Shown here one piece after another: positions 1 to 10,036 of a stretch of DNA of 64,000 bases. Position 1 is the stretch's first letter. Every line of letters begins with the position of its first letter. This stretch comes from Laccaria trichodermophora. Lineage: Eukaryota > Basidiomycota > Agaricomycetes > Agaricales > Hydnangiaceae. Made by a program: the position numbers and the translations under genes. The stretch is taken from positions 62,001 to 126,000 of the forward strand of contig JACTVC010000047.1 in NCBI GenBank assembly GCA_018417955.1, in the 5' to 3' direction. The notes below the pieces were generated by a model. That model was not told the DNA's origin. It did no database searches and saw only the letters and a program-made list of their open reading frames with translations.

Positions 1-38
1 GCTTATCTATGAATGATCAACGAGAAAGAGAAACTTAC

Positions 39-808
39 TCGCGTTCCATGATGGTACGTCCTTTCCAATCATCGTCACCCGCCCTAGCGAGTATAACGGT
101 CTTTCCACCACCACGCCAAGTGATCTTTGTCGGTACCGAAACGGGAACAGGATCGTCCCTCATCGCAGGGCTCAACAAGCCTTGGTCATCCGCGACGGCA
201 CCCTCAACGAGCCCAAGGGCAATGGGGATACTCGACTTTACCGTCTCCTTCACAAACCCAGGCGAGGTAGGGTCCTCCCCCGCAGGGGAGAGGGGTGGGA
301 GAATGGCTGGCGGAGGGACGTGCTGGGATTGATTGTATAGTTCCTGGATACGTTGTTGGGCCTGCTGCTGACGAGCAGAGATGGGTGGCTGTTGTCTCGC
401 CGTTGGTGCACCGCGGAAGAGGGGTGGTTGATGGTTGCGTGAAGGAGGGGGAAAGGGCTGGTGTGTAGATGGTGGGTGGACGAGATCGGATGTAGAAGGC
501 AGGAGGCGGGGTCTGTCTGATGCGGCGATGTTGTTGGGTGCGCCTGGATGGGGTGGGATGGGGATGGATTGTGTTTTGGTGGGTCTACCGCGTTGAGTTG
601 TAGCTGGAGAGAGGGAGAGAGAAGCTAGATCTGGTAGCTCGAGTGAACGCTTTTTTGTGCGCATAGAGCGATGTGGGAGACCGGGAGAGGGGGAATTTGA
701 GTGGTTGCGTGAATGGATTCTGGGACTACGGCCTTGTTGGTCCGAAGAAGAAGAAGAACCAGTAACAGTTCGATGTCCATTATTGGCGTTGGACGTAGTG
801 TTGCCCAT
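39..808 (-). CDS. SNF1/AMPK beta subunit, N-terminal exon (gene runs off the left edge)
   Basis: Partial gene. The start at 808 gives MGNTTS, a good N-myristoylation site (Gly2), as in AMPK beta subunits. About 220 residues of Ser/Pro/Gln-rich disordered sequence follow. The exon ends in VPTKITWRGGGKTVIL, which matches the start of the glycogen-binding (AMPK1-CBM) domain that usually begins VPTVF-W-GGGK in fungal Gal83/Sip2-type subunits. A consensus donor (GTAAGT) lies directly after the exon at 38-33 on the minus strand, so the rest of the CBM and the C-terminal kinase/gamma-binding domain lie to the left of the window. Known family role: scaffold and targeting subunit of the SNF1 glucose/energy-stress kinase. 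The domain call rests on about 30 residues plus the myristoylation start. Confidence 0.75.
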
Positions 809-1051
809 GACAGTTCAAGAGAAATCGTTTGTTGCTCTATGTTGTCTATCGTCTTTACGTCACACCTTCCTATCTCCACGATCAGCGCCACTTCAACGTC
901 TCCTCGTCCATCTCAACCTCGATCTCGGACGTCACGGTACGATCACGCCTCGTTCACCCTGATATCTCCATGATTGGGACTTTACGCGCACCTACCTCCC
1001 GTAAACTTGATCTCTACCACTAACCAGATAGGCGGTCCAGAAATTAATACA

Positions 1052-2370
1052 GGAACGTTGCATACCGAACGCAGGAACAATGCGCATCTCCGATGAAAGT
1101 GAGTCATTATCGCAGCGCCTATCCAACTATCGCGGAACGAAGTGACTATCCAACGTTTGAAAGTCAAATGCTGTATACCAAAAGAACGTAGAACACGCGA
1201 TACAATCACCAATCGGAGGATCACCTCATAGGACAGAGATATACGTTATGTTCCAGACCGTCGTATTCTGCACACCAAAACGAACAGTTCAAGTCTTGCA
1301 ATGTGGTTTTAATCCAGTGGAGTTGTCATAACTCGGAATCACCGCACGAGCGTCCAATTTTTGGGGCGTTGGAGCGTTTCGCCAGGTGGAATGGGCGTAT
1401 GGGTCCGGATTTTTAAAAAAGGGTCTCATTTCGTCCTTCAGAGCGCGAAAAGACAGCTGGCATTAACGTTGCATACCGAACGCAATGCACATCTAGATTC
1501 AAGTTGACACAACTCAAACAGTGAGTCATTCATATCGCAGCGCACAACAACCATCGCGAAACAAAGCAATATATCAATTAGGTGATTGTCCACCAGAAGA
1601 ACGTACCGTATCTCAGGAACATGTAATCCAATCAAAGAAAGGACGACCACCTCAAGACATACACGTCGCATTCAAACCGTCAAATTCTGTACACCAAAAC
1701 GAACAGTTCAAGTCTTGCATCGTGGCCTTGATCAAGTGGAGTTATCATAACTCGGAGCCACAGCATGAGCCTACAATTTTTGGGGGGGTTGGAGCGTTTC
1801 TCGCCAGGTGGAATGAGGCGTATGGATTTGGATTTTTTTTTATATCAAAAGACGAAAAAGGGTCTTACTACTATCTTCAGCGCGTCTGAAATACACAAAC
1901 GGTGCTAACACGGCCCAGCCTGAACAGCTGGCCAAAATCATACTCCACGGTCCTCACTTCAAAGCCCTTTTTTTTGGGTAGAGGCAATGATCTTAACCAG
2001 CCATCGGGTTTAATGTTTTTTCGAATTCAATTCTACACACTCAATACCACTCGCCTTCAATTGAAACACTCATAGGCTCCAGTCAATAAATCGCTCACTC
2101 CTTCAAGGGCTCCCATCACCCACTCCTCTAAGTTCTTTTACATCACCCCCACACACCCAAAATACCTTTCCAACAATTATATGCAGAACGAACCAATACA
2201 CCAATTAGGTGACTCCTCGGCCCCACTCTCATTGACGTTGCAAAGTCAAATTGCTGTATCCCAAAAGAACATACCGTATCTCAGGAACACGCACAAATCG
2301 AAGGATCACCTCATAGGACAGACATTACACATTGCATTCCAAACCGTCAAATTCTGCATTTCAAATGAAC
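1052..2370. repeat. Three degenerate direct repeats of a non-coding unit
   Basis: Three diverged copies in the same orientation: about 1052-1440, 1462-1890 and a shorter one at about 2165-2370. Shared landmarks are GTTGCATACCGAACGCA, the segment with AGAACGTACCGTATCTCAGG, GGATCACCTCATAGGACAG, and TTCAAGTCTTGC followed by a run ending near GGAGCGTTTC. The short open frames here are not conserved between the copies, so I see no gene. Nothing else recognisable lies between 809 and 2993. Confidence 0.6.
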
Positions 2371-2993
2371 CCCAGGCTCCTCAGCAATTACTTACCCACT
2401 TCTGCAAGTCTTCCTGAATCACCCAAATTTCTGTATCGGAATAAAACCACATACCTCTTCACCGCGGACGCACGCACCTCACAGTCGCATGTTTTTTTTT
2501 TTCATGCCAGTGAGATGGTATAAATAGTTTTTCCCGGGGATAGACACTACACTTCCGCCTCTTCTTCTTCGTATCGGAAGGTCTACCGTAAATTCGCAGG
2601 TGTTCTTTAATAATAATTTCTATGGGCTACATACATACGTCCTCTCGATAACGCAAAACTAGCGTTTCGGCGTCCAGTCTCCCAAGTGAGATCAAAGAGT
2701 GGGTTTGAGGGGGAAAGCGGTCGTCTAGATTTTTTTTTGGATTGTTGAAGGTGGGACTCGGAGGGCGCGCTGTGATTGAGCCTGAGGGTAGACTTAAAAC
2801 TTGAAATTTGGTAGAGGGCTTGACGACTTGAAGCAATAGTGTTGTACCGTTTGTGGTGATACAGGCACCAGCTGGGTAGGACTCGAGGTATTGTAGAAGA
2901 AGACATCGCCTTGAAGGTGGACGGTACAGTATTCAAGAAAATACGCCTTTTTCCCGCCAAAATTACAAAATACAGGCCTGTCAGAACAAGAAG

Positions 2994-3089
2994 TGCATTA
3001 AGAGGGAATCGAACCCCCGGCGGGTCGAAACATGTGCACGAGGTTCTGGTATCTGGCAACGACCCAGGTTACCACTACCCCATTAATGC
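2994..3089 (-). tRNA. tRNA-Gly (anticodon GCC) with an intron of about 25 nt
   Basis: On the minus strand, GCATTAA at the 5' end pairs perfectly with TTAATGC at the 3' end (7 bp acceptor stem), with A as discriminator. The D-arm is GGGT-AGTGGTA-ACCT. The T-arm is GGGGG-TTCGATT-CCCTC with the invariant TTCGA. The anticodon stem GGTCG pairs with CGACC only if a loop of about 32 nt is allowed; the 5' side of that loop reads TTGCCA, giving anticodon GCC (Gly) and an intron of about 25 nt after position 37. No CCA is encoded, as expected for a nuclear gene. Confidence 0.85.
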
Positions 3090-3703
3090 CTACTTTGACT
3101 TATATGTACTGTCCACTAATATAAAGAGCTGGCAATCATCCAAAGCTCCTAAGTCGGCTACCCCCCTGAACTCCTACGCACTTGGGCAGAGCGTGTATTC
3201 TGGTCTATCAAAGTTGGTGCGCACATCACTGTAGCCTATCGTATCTTGTCGAGACGGCGTCAGGAATCGGTCAGGAATGAGCTCGCCGCTGAGGTCACAT
3301 GAATGCGGACGCTCTTGATTCAGGACGGACACGACGACAAGCGACATAAATCCGTTTCGTGGCGCATTACGAAAATTTGGAGGACCCCCAGTAGTGGGAA
3401 GACTCCAACAGTGACGTTTGTACCTTGGCCATGCTCACCGCATGACCCCTGGGGCGCCCAGACTTCGAATCTTCACGAGAAAGACTCACTTGAATCTCAC
3501 CAGCTGTTCCGATTCCAATCGAGATGAAAAAGGTGTGTATTCAACTGTTACAAAGAGGTGTGCTAGAGAAAAAAAAAGATATACTAACCCCTGGATGTAC
3601 GCGCCGAGCTAATGCTTATCCTGACTTTCCCGCGGGGCTTCTAGACAACACGGTTAAGTACTCCTTTAAACATCGCTTAATGCAAAAGACTGACTTCTCA
3701 TAT
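3090..3703. other. Intergenic, nothing recognised
   Basis: Separates the tRNA gene from the stop codon of the first cysteine-rich gene. Only short unconserved frames are present. Confidence 0.5.
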
Positions 3704-4304
3704 TCAGGCCTCCCCGGAGACGCTGTCAAGTTCAAGAAGCTTTACAAAATTTTCCGTCTTAACCCACTCGTTCAGCTCGTCAAAGGCCGTCCCTTCTGGG
3801 ACCTTGACAAGGTGCTGCTTCCCATCCTCCGTGGTGAACCCAATCACGTTCGGCCGAACACAGTTCAAGATGTCGTCATGACCTTCAGTATCGCGTCTCC
3901 GAAACCCACCACCACCCAGACCCCAGCTCGCAGATAACCAAGCCTTCGAAGTGACGCTGGAACCTGTTACATAAATTGCATTATTTTATAAGGACCAGGC
4001 AAAAGTGATGGCGCTTGCGGCACTTACAGATAGGTACATTTTTCAAAGGAGCTATTCCAGCCGCCTGTTTTTGGCAGGCAGAATCGCTGTATACCCTTCC
4101 AAACCAAGACCCTGGCATGTTTTGGAACCTCACCGACTGACCATAGTTGCTTGACCAGGAGCAGCAAGCATTGGATGGAATGTTTGAACAACAACCATAC
4201 AACCCACCGCAATTGGTGGAGGCGTATGTACAGATGTCGCTCGCCAACGAAATGCTAGTGGCTAGGAGGACGACGACAAAGCTGAGGACAGAGGGCGTGT
4301 GCAT
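3704..4304 (-). CDS. Small secreted cysteine-rich protein, tandem copy A
   Basis: Two exons (4028-4304 and 3704-3963), 178 aa. The N-terminus MHTPSVLSFVVVLLATSISLA is a clear signal peptide. The mature part starts S-DICTY and has nine cysteines, including two CC pairs (GCCSN and ACCSW). The second exon carries a conserved stretch NCVRPNVIGFTTEDGK, then HLVKVPEG and ELNEWVKTENF. The intron (GTAAGT...CAG) splits the codon of the eighth cysteine, as in copies B and C, which shows tandem duplication. Copy A differs by a Gly-rich/basic insert before NCVRPN and a few extra C-terminal residues. I do not recognise a characterised family; an extracellular role (effector-like or cell-surface) is inference from the signal peptide and cysteine pattern. 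Confidence 0.75.
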
Positions 4305-4941
4305 TGTGAGTGGAGAAATCTTTTACTCAGAAGAGAGGTTTCGGAGACCCACTCTCATATATATTTTGCAGCGCACCACAAGTGCAAGTTGCGCGTAAGG
4401 TTTAGCTTTCGCAAACAGTAACGAGCTAGACATCATGATCCGCTAGATCAGGAATCCAGCCCTCCATATGGATGAGCCGGTGAACCCAAGTTCCAGAGGC
4501 TTTAGAACACTCAGTTAACGTTGGAACCCATGATCGTCCGGACGCAACTGTTGTATTGAAAGTTCCTGCAAAAGAGTGAGTTGGGTCCGAGGTGAACGCA
4601 TCGTATATCGTTCTGGCTTGTCGTAGTCCCGTTCCAAGTGAGTGTGCGGCTAGAAGATTCGCCCGAGGTTGGATAACGCCTTGATAGGGATTCTTTTCAT
4701 CTCCGGGCCTACAGCCTGAGCCTCGAAGCTCGTTACGTTCACAGGGGCACAGTGGAGAGTTCTTTGGCCAAATCAGTGATCATTCCTAAGAAAAATTTGG
4801 ATTGAAAAGGGCCTGAGTCAAGCTTAGTAGAGTTGTACATAAATTCTAAATCTCAAAACAAAATCATGCCATGGACTTCTAGATACACATCGTTACCTTT
4901 GAACATCATGAAGAGTTTAAAAATCCCCTCGTGTTGTTGTC
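4305..4941. other. Intergenic between cysteine-rich copies A and B
   Basis: Upstream region of copy A and downstream region of copy B. A CTCATATATATTTTGC stretch about 50 bp upstream of the copy A start could be its TATA region. No further gene is visible. Confidence 0.4.
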
Positions 4942-5504
4942 CTAGAAACTGTCGAGCTCCAAGAGCTTTGAAAAACTGCCCGTCTTCACCCACTCGTTAA
5001 CTTCATCAAACTTCCCTTCTGGAACCTTTACGAGATGCTCTGCCCCATCCCCTGTTGTAAATCCGATCACATTCGGCCTGACGCAGTCGGCATTGCCTCG
5101 GTTTGTGAGAGTACCCGCATTCCAGTTTGCAGACAACCAGTTGAGATAGGTCGGCCCATTATAAACACTGGTACCTATCAATAAAGGTTTTTTATGTCAA
5201 CGTCAGAATAATTGGTGGGGCGCTTACAAACGTCATTTTGCGGGACGCCTACCCCATTGATGCGGTTCAAGCATTCCGTATTAGGGAACATACTGGCAGC
5301 CCAAGATGACGAAGGCATATTTTGAAACTTCACAGACCAGCCGTAATTGTTTGGCCAGTAGCAGCAGCTACTTTGTGAAATGTTTCGACAACAACCAAAC
5401 GACGTCGGAAGGCAACCGCGGGAGGTGTAGGTACAGATATCGCTCGCCGACACAAGGCTGACGGCTAACAGCAGGACGACAGAGCAGAGAGAGGGCTTAT
5501 GCAT
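4942..5504 (-). CDS. Small secreted cysteine-rich protein, tandem copy B
   Basis: Exons 5228-5504 and 4942-5174, 169 aa. I chose the start at 5504 (MHKPSLCSVVLLLAVSLVSA) rather than the in-frame ATG at 5540 because it gives a standard signal peptide and matches copies A and C. The mature protein begins S-DICTYTSRGC and keeps the two CC pairs, the NYGWSVKFQNMP motif and, in exon 2, SVYNGPTYLNW, CVRPNVIGFTTGDG and EVNEWVKTGSFSKLLELDS. Nine cysteines. The intron sits at the same position and phase as in A and C. Function unknown; probably extracellular. Confidence 0.8.
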
Positions 5505-5665
5505 TGTGAGTAAGTATATTGGCAGGTTAGCCCGAATCATGGTCGAACTTGGAGTGCTCTTAAATACCTTTCAAGCACGTGGCATGAGAAGCACATTGGC
5601 TGACTTTCGTTTACCAATGTAGTCAGGACTGTCGTAATCGAACCATAGACCAGTAATGCGGCGGT

Positions 5666-6193
5666 TAGTGTTGTTGGCAACTGCTCGCCAGCTCGCCACG
5701 CCAGTTTCGCCAACCGGCGATCGCCGGCTGGCGAAACAAAAAATTTTAAAAAGGGTGGCGAGACCTGGCGAAGTTTTGTCAAAATTTCAGAGAATAACAG
5801 ACGTTTATGGGCAGTTAAAATATTATCTATGGTTCTCAGTGTCGCAAAATTCTGACTGCAGGCCAAACACCCAAAATCCTCTTTGTAAAAAGTTGTTGCT
5901 GCTGACTTGGGTGCTCCATTCCTTTGATCCCATCTAATTTCTAATTTTGATCTCGAGAATACTTTCGCAGACCCAGAACCCTCGGCGTTGACGAAAAAAT
6001 GAATGTCATTGTTGTGAAAAAAAAAAAATCAAAAATAATAATAGGATACTACTTTGGCACAAAACGACAGAAATTCAGTTTTTTTCATTCGCCAGCTTCG
6101 CCAGGATTTGCCAGGATTTGCCAAGCTCTCGCGTACTCGACTCGCCAGGCCGGCGAGTGGCGAATGCTTTCGGAGGTTTTGCCATCCACATTA
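5666..6193. mobile_element. hAT-type MITE (528 bp)
   Basis: Flanked by an exact 8 bp target-site duplication GCGGCGGT (5658-5665 and 6194-6201). The ends are imperfect terminal inverted repeats: TAGTGTTGTTGGCAA on the left against TAATGTGGATGGCAA read from the right. Subterminal regions are rich in TGGCGA/TCGCCA motifs in both orientations (about 5680-5770 and 6090-6170), typical of hAT elements. No transposase reading frame, so non-autonomous. Confidence 0.8.
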
Positions 6194-6743
6194 GCGGCGG
6201 TCCACTGAAATGGCCCAGAAGCTACACCTTTCAAGTTTTGCTTTTGAACTTGAAGTCATGTGGGCCATGATTGAATGATTCTCCACTTCGTGCAATGGGT
6301 GGAGGCTAAGTTACAGCTTTTTCGGATCGAAAGGCGTGCTTGGTACCGGCGTTAATGCATCCTATCGGCTTGGTAGCTATGTCGGATGAAAATGACGAGG
6401 AACGTTGAAAGTCAGTTGATTGATGTTTGTTCAAGTTTGTTCTGTTTGAGACCCTGCCACGTGACCTGAACTTCATGGTATATTGAGGTGCAGCGCTGCC
6501 AGGGCGCTTGTGCATCTCTTCCGATTTCAATGAACATGAAAAAATAGAGTCAGAAGTATGTAAATGTTCGACTATCACAAGAAAATACGGCTAAAAAGAT
6601 ATGTGTGCATGTCCACAGCAGATAGTAACGGCGATGTAATTGCCTTTCCACTGGATGTGCCCAGAGTCTTGGACGACACTACCAGCAGCTTAGAAAAGCG
6701 TCATTCTTTTGTTCAAAATAGAAGATATCCGGATTTCCTCACT

Positions 6744-7331
6744 TTAGACGCTATCGAGCTCAAGGAGCTTCGAAAAATCGTCGGTCTTGACCCACTCATT
6801 AACTTCATCGAATTTCCCTTCGGGAACCTTAACAAGATGCTCTTTCCCATCCTCTGTAGTGAACCCAATCACGTTAGGCTGGACACAGGTGGAATTGTCG
6901 CGGATTTCAAGATCGCGCCTTGCGCCAGTGCCTGCATTCCAGTTTGCCGACTTCCAAGCAAGATAGGTCGGGCCATTATAAACGCTGGCACCTTTCAAAA
7001 ATATGTTTGCGTCAAGAGAGAAAATCAAACGAAGGGATTCGCGGCACTTACAAGCAGCTCCGGACGATGAGCCTATCCCACCAGTCTGCGTGGAGCAGAT
7101 CGAATCCCCGTACGTCTTGCCAAGCCAAGTTGATGTCGTAGGCATATGCTGGAACCTCACCGACCAGCCATAATTGCTCGGCCAATAGCAGCAGGTATTC
7201 TGTGCAATACCATAACAGCAACCATAAGACCCGATGCAACTACGGGAGGTGTAGGTACAGATATCGCTTGCCGACGCAAAGCCAACGGAGGAAACGAGGA
7301 TGAGAGAGCTGAGGAGAGAGAAAATGCGCAT
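6744..7331 (-). CDS. Small secreted cysteine-rich protein, tandem copy C
   Basis: Exons 7052-7331 and 6744-6991, 175 aa. Signal peptide MRIFSLLSSLILVSSVGFASA. The mature domain has nine cysteines with two CC pairs (GCCYG, TCCYW) and the NYGWSVRFQHMP motif. Exon 2 holds SVYNGPTYLAWKSANWNAG, CVQPNVIGFTTEDGKE and EVNEWVKTDDFSKLLELDSV. The intron (GTAAGTGCC...AAAG) is at the same site as in A and B. A TATTTAAG box about 90 bp upstream fits a promoter. Of the three copies this and B are closest; A is the most diverged. Function not known. Confidence 0.8.
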   Translation of the reverse strand: MRIFSLLSSLILVSSVGFASASDICTYTSRSCIGSYGCCYGIAQNTCCYWPSNYGWSVRFQHMPTTSTWLGKTYGDSICSTQTGGIGSSSGAACKCRESLRLIFSLDANIFLKGASVYNGPTYLAWKSANWNAGTGARRDLEIRDNSTCVQPNVIGFTTEDGKEHLVKVPEGKFDEVNEWVKTDDFSKLLELDSV

Positions 7332-7929
7332 TGTGAGTGAAGAAATTTATCAGTGGGCACTAGTTGAGGAAGGATTAACTTGATGATGTTTCGCTTTCGC
7401 AGAGTGTCCTTAAATAGTTTTCATGGTGTTGTAAAGTGTTTTTTTAGACGTGTATATGGTGAACGTCGATGGGAAAGACGCTACGGAACAATTACCCTGT
7501 TAGCTGTGGAAAGGTGTTTGACGTGAGGTTACCTGTCAGAGTCCCCAGCGGGCCTAAGAGGCGCCCGGTACGTGCTACATAGAAAGCTCACCTTCTCGTT
7601 GACAGTCTAGGGTGAAAGTGACATTAATAGAAAATGCTCGGACAAATGTGAACCCACGTACCTCGAGTAGGAGTATGTGATACCGACCTGCGAAGTACCG
7701 GCACGACAGCTTACTAGACATGAACTCGCGTGACAACTGCCCAATAAAAGCGCAGAGTACCAACGAGGTCGTTGAATATTCTTAAACATCTACCAGAGGA
7801 TCAAGGTATTTTTCTTGGGACCAGGAACAGGTAAAGTTCTTTTTGAAAATTGAGAATATAGTGGTCGAAAAGATGAGCAGCGGTACGCACTCCGAAAAAT
7901 CGGATCAAGTGTAAAGGATGTCCAAACTC

Positions 7930-8890
7930 AGTTTCCTTTGGCCAGGTATAAAGAGCTGCCGTACAGCGGTGATGAGTTTTCAGCATGTGCTGGGCGGGCG
8001 GTGCTGATTCGGAAAGACCAGAAGTTTGTCAAGTTCGATGTACTACAAGACACCCACATTCTGAGAATGACAGAATCTCCATTTAATAAGGCACAGATCC
8101 TACAAGGAGCGCCCACGGGTCTTGAGAGGGTCAAAAATCATTCCAGTTCCGGAGCCAGCGCCATAATTGTTAGATGAAGGACATCGCCAATTCCAAGGGG
8201 ATGAAGGTAGTCTTTAGCGAGGTCGCGGTATACCAGTATCTAACAAATTGGTCAATGCTTGCAATGTGGAGCGAGATCGGCGGGCGGCATCATTTGACCG
8301 CCAACAAACGCGGGGGCACGGAATTGGCAAGGAAATAAAATTGACTTTCTGGGTCACTTACGTTCGGAATACTCAATCCATGGCACATCTAAAATAAGAA
8401 CCCAGGTTACGTTGCCTTAGGATAGGGTCGAAAGGCATGACAAATTTCCTAACACACAAAATTGCCACTTACAGTGATGTGGTCTACAAAAGCGGTGGTG
8501 TTTCCAATGTTCTAAACCTTTGCACATCCTTATAAGCGCTAAGTACATGAGGTTTAGGATGTAGGGAGGCGTAAGTGCTTGCCTGGGGTAGTGGCAGCTC
8601 GCAGCACGTATTTGTTCTGCACAGCACTGAGCACAAGCTCTTTCCTTCACCGGTCACGACTGTATAAATGTATTCGGCGGCATTAAGCAACTGAGTTTAG
8701 CAAAGTTACGCATCATTTGAGAGGAAATGGGCCTGGGCACTCACCGCCTCGTCACTTTGACCGGCACGAACATCGATTTTGTCTCCGGAACTAGTCATCT
8801 GCCTGCTAAGGAAAGACAGGCGGCGTGCGATCTTGTCCAACCCACTTGCGGTTATCATACTTAAGTTCCACAGTTTTTGGTGTTGCAAAG
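7930..8890 (-). other. Possible spliced gene of unknown function
   Basis: Several good splice signals lie on the minus strand but I cannot build a confident model. A GTAAGTGGC donor follows a stretch reading NIGNTTAFVDHIT (about 8472-8510). A 27 bp exon-like piece MCHGLSIPN (about 8365-8390) lies between a TTTTAG acceptor and a GTAAGTGAC donor. The next piece reads ILVYRDLAKDYLHPLGIGD (about 8180-8240). These join in frame, but the upstream and downstream parts (8590-8888, 7930-8130) do not connect cleanly. No family recognised. It may be a decayed gene. The flanks (7332-7930 and 8890-9143) show nothing clear. Confidence 0.25.
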
Positions 8891-9143
8891 AGGAAGAATG
8901 GTAGCGTCGTGCTTGACCTGGTTGTTCTCCTTTACGGCAAATGCACTGGCGGCTCAGCTAAGAGCCCCGTTTATGAACAAGGATGGGACAGCAGCCACGG
9001 TGATCACCATGTTCCTGTACTTACTTGCACAATGGCATTTGAAAGGCTCGAACCAAAGGCTTTCAGATACGTCAAGGCAAACAGGAAGTGTATTCAATGG
9101 CATACGTAGCTCTCACGCAGTTGTCTCTATCCCGCCGTCCATA

Positions 9144-9846
9144 TCAAAGTTCAACCTCTTTTATCCCATCTTGATCAACGATCTTAACCTTGTACTTCCC
9201 AGGACTAACAACAAGACGCTTCGCAACCTCATCAATACACCGTTTAAGCGTAGCCAGTCCCTCCTCAATCGTAGCTTCAGGATTATGATACCTGCAAAGA
9301 TCATCTTCAACACACACAATCCAACAAGACACACAAGAGGGCACAACACACCTATCCAACAAACTCAACGCAAAATACGATCCATACCCATGCGCAGCGA
9401 ACGGCACTTCGGTCATCGTACCAAGGTAATCAATCCAGTAAAGGTGGGGATCATGCGAGGCCGTATCGTATCCCCCAAGGAGGAGGTTGACGGAATAAGG
9501 TTTACGTGAACGCAGCGACTCTGCAAGGGCACGACGGATCCAGGAAGCGGCTGCGGAGGGTCGCAGAGGGTAGAGGTTGCGGATCTGGTATAAACGGATG
9601 TTGCGCTCGACGTATTCGGCGAATTGGACGGTGTCGCCTGTTGTTGAGGTTTTTTGGTGAATATTATGATAGGATTATTGTGAGTATGTAAGTACCTGGT
9701 TCGCCAGAGTACGCCATGAGCAGGTGTGGGCTGAGTGTCTTGATTTTGTCCTCGTCGATTTTCATCTTGACGATTGAGCGGGCAGAGGTTGTGTCCGCCG
9801 CAACTATCACATAACCCTTGCCGGTGATTGCGAATGAGGTCTCCAT
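9144..9846 (-). CDS. PRE1: 20S proteasome subunit beta4 (non-catalytic)
   Basis: Three exons (9696-9846, 9352-9637, 9144-9291), 194 aa, close to the usual length of about 198. Family motifs in order: METSFAITGKGYVIVAADT at the N-terminus, LSPHLLMAYSGEPGDTVQFAEY (residues about 40-61), RSRKPYSVNLLLGGYD, LYWIDYLGT, AHGYGSYFALSLLDRYHN, EEGLATLKRCIDE and the C-terminal VKIVDQDGIKEVEL. This matches yeast Pre1/human PSMB2 throughout. The subunit has no N-terminal catalytic threonine; its role is structural in the beta ring of the 20S core. Both introns are GT-AG. A telomere-like element lies in its promoter (separate entry). Its 5' end faces the 3' end of the 2-oxoglutarate dehydrogenase gene about 190 bp away. 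Confidence 0.95.
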
Positions 9847-9939
9847 GGCTGATTAAACGACGACGAGAAGGGCAGAGTGGTAGTTTGAGATTGAAAGTGT
9901 TCGCGTTCTCGTCAGATGACGCGTAATGGGACGCGTGGA

Positions 9940-9951
9940 CCCTAACCCTAA
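9940..9951. promoter_or_regulatory. Telomere-like box (two TTAGGG units) in the PRE1 promoter
   Basis: CCCTAACCCTAA lies about 95 bp upstream of the PRE1 start and reads as TTAGGG repeats on the gene's own strand. Tandem teloboxes in fungal promoters are bound by Tbf1/Teb1-type Myb proteins; a regulatory role here is inference. Confidence 0.45.
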
Positions 9952-10036
9952 CAAATCTCGCGCATAATAGCGCTTGTATTATAGATTCAAGAAAACAAGG
10001 TTCGAGAGGACTGTCATATGTATATGCGAGCTAAAA

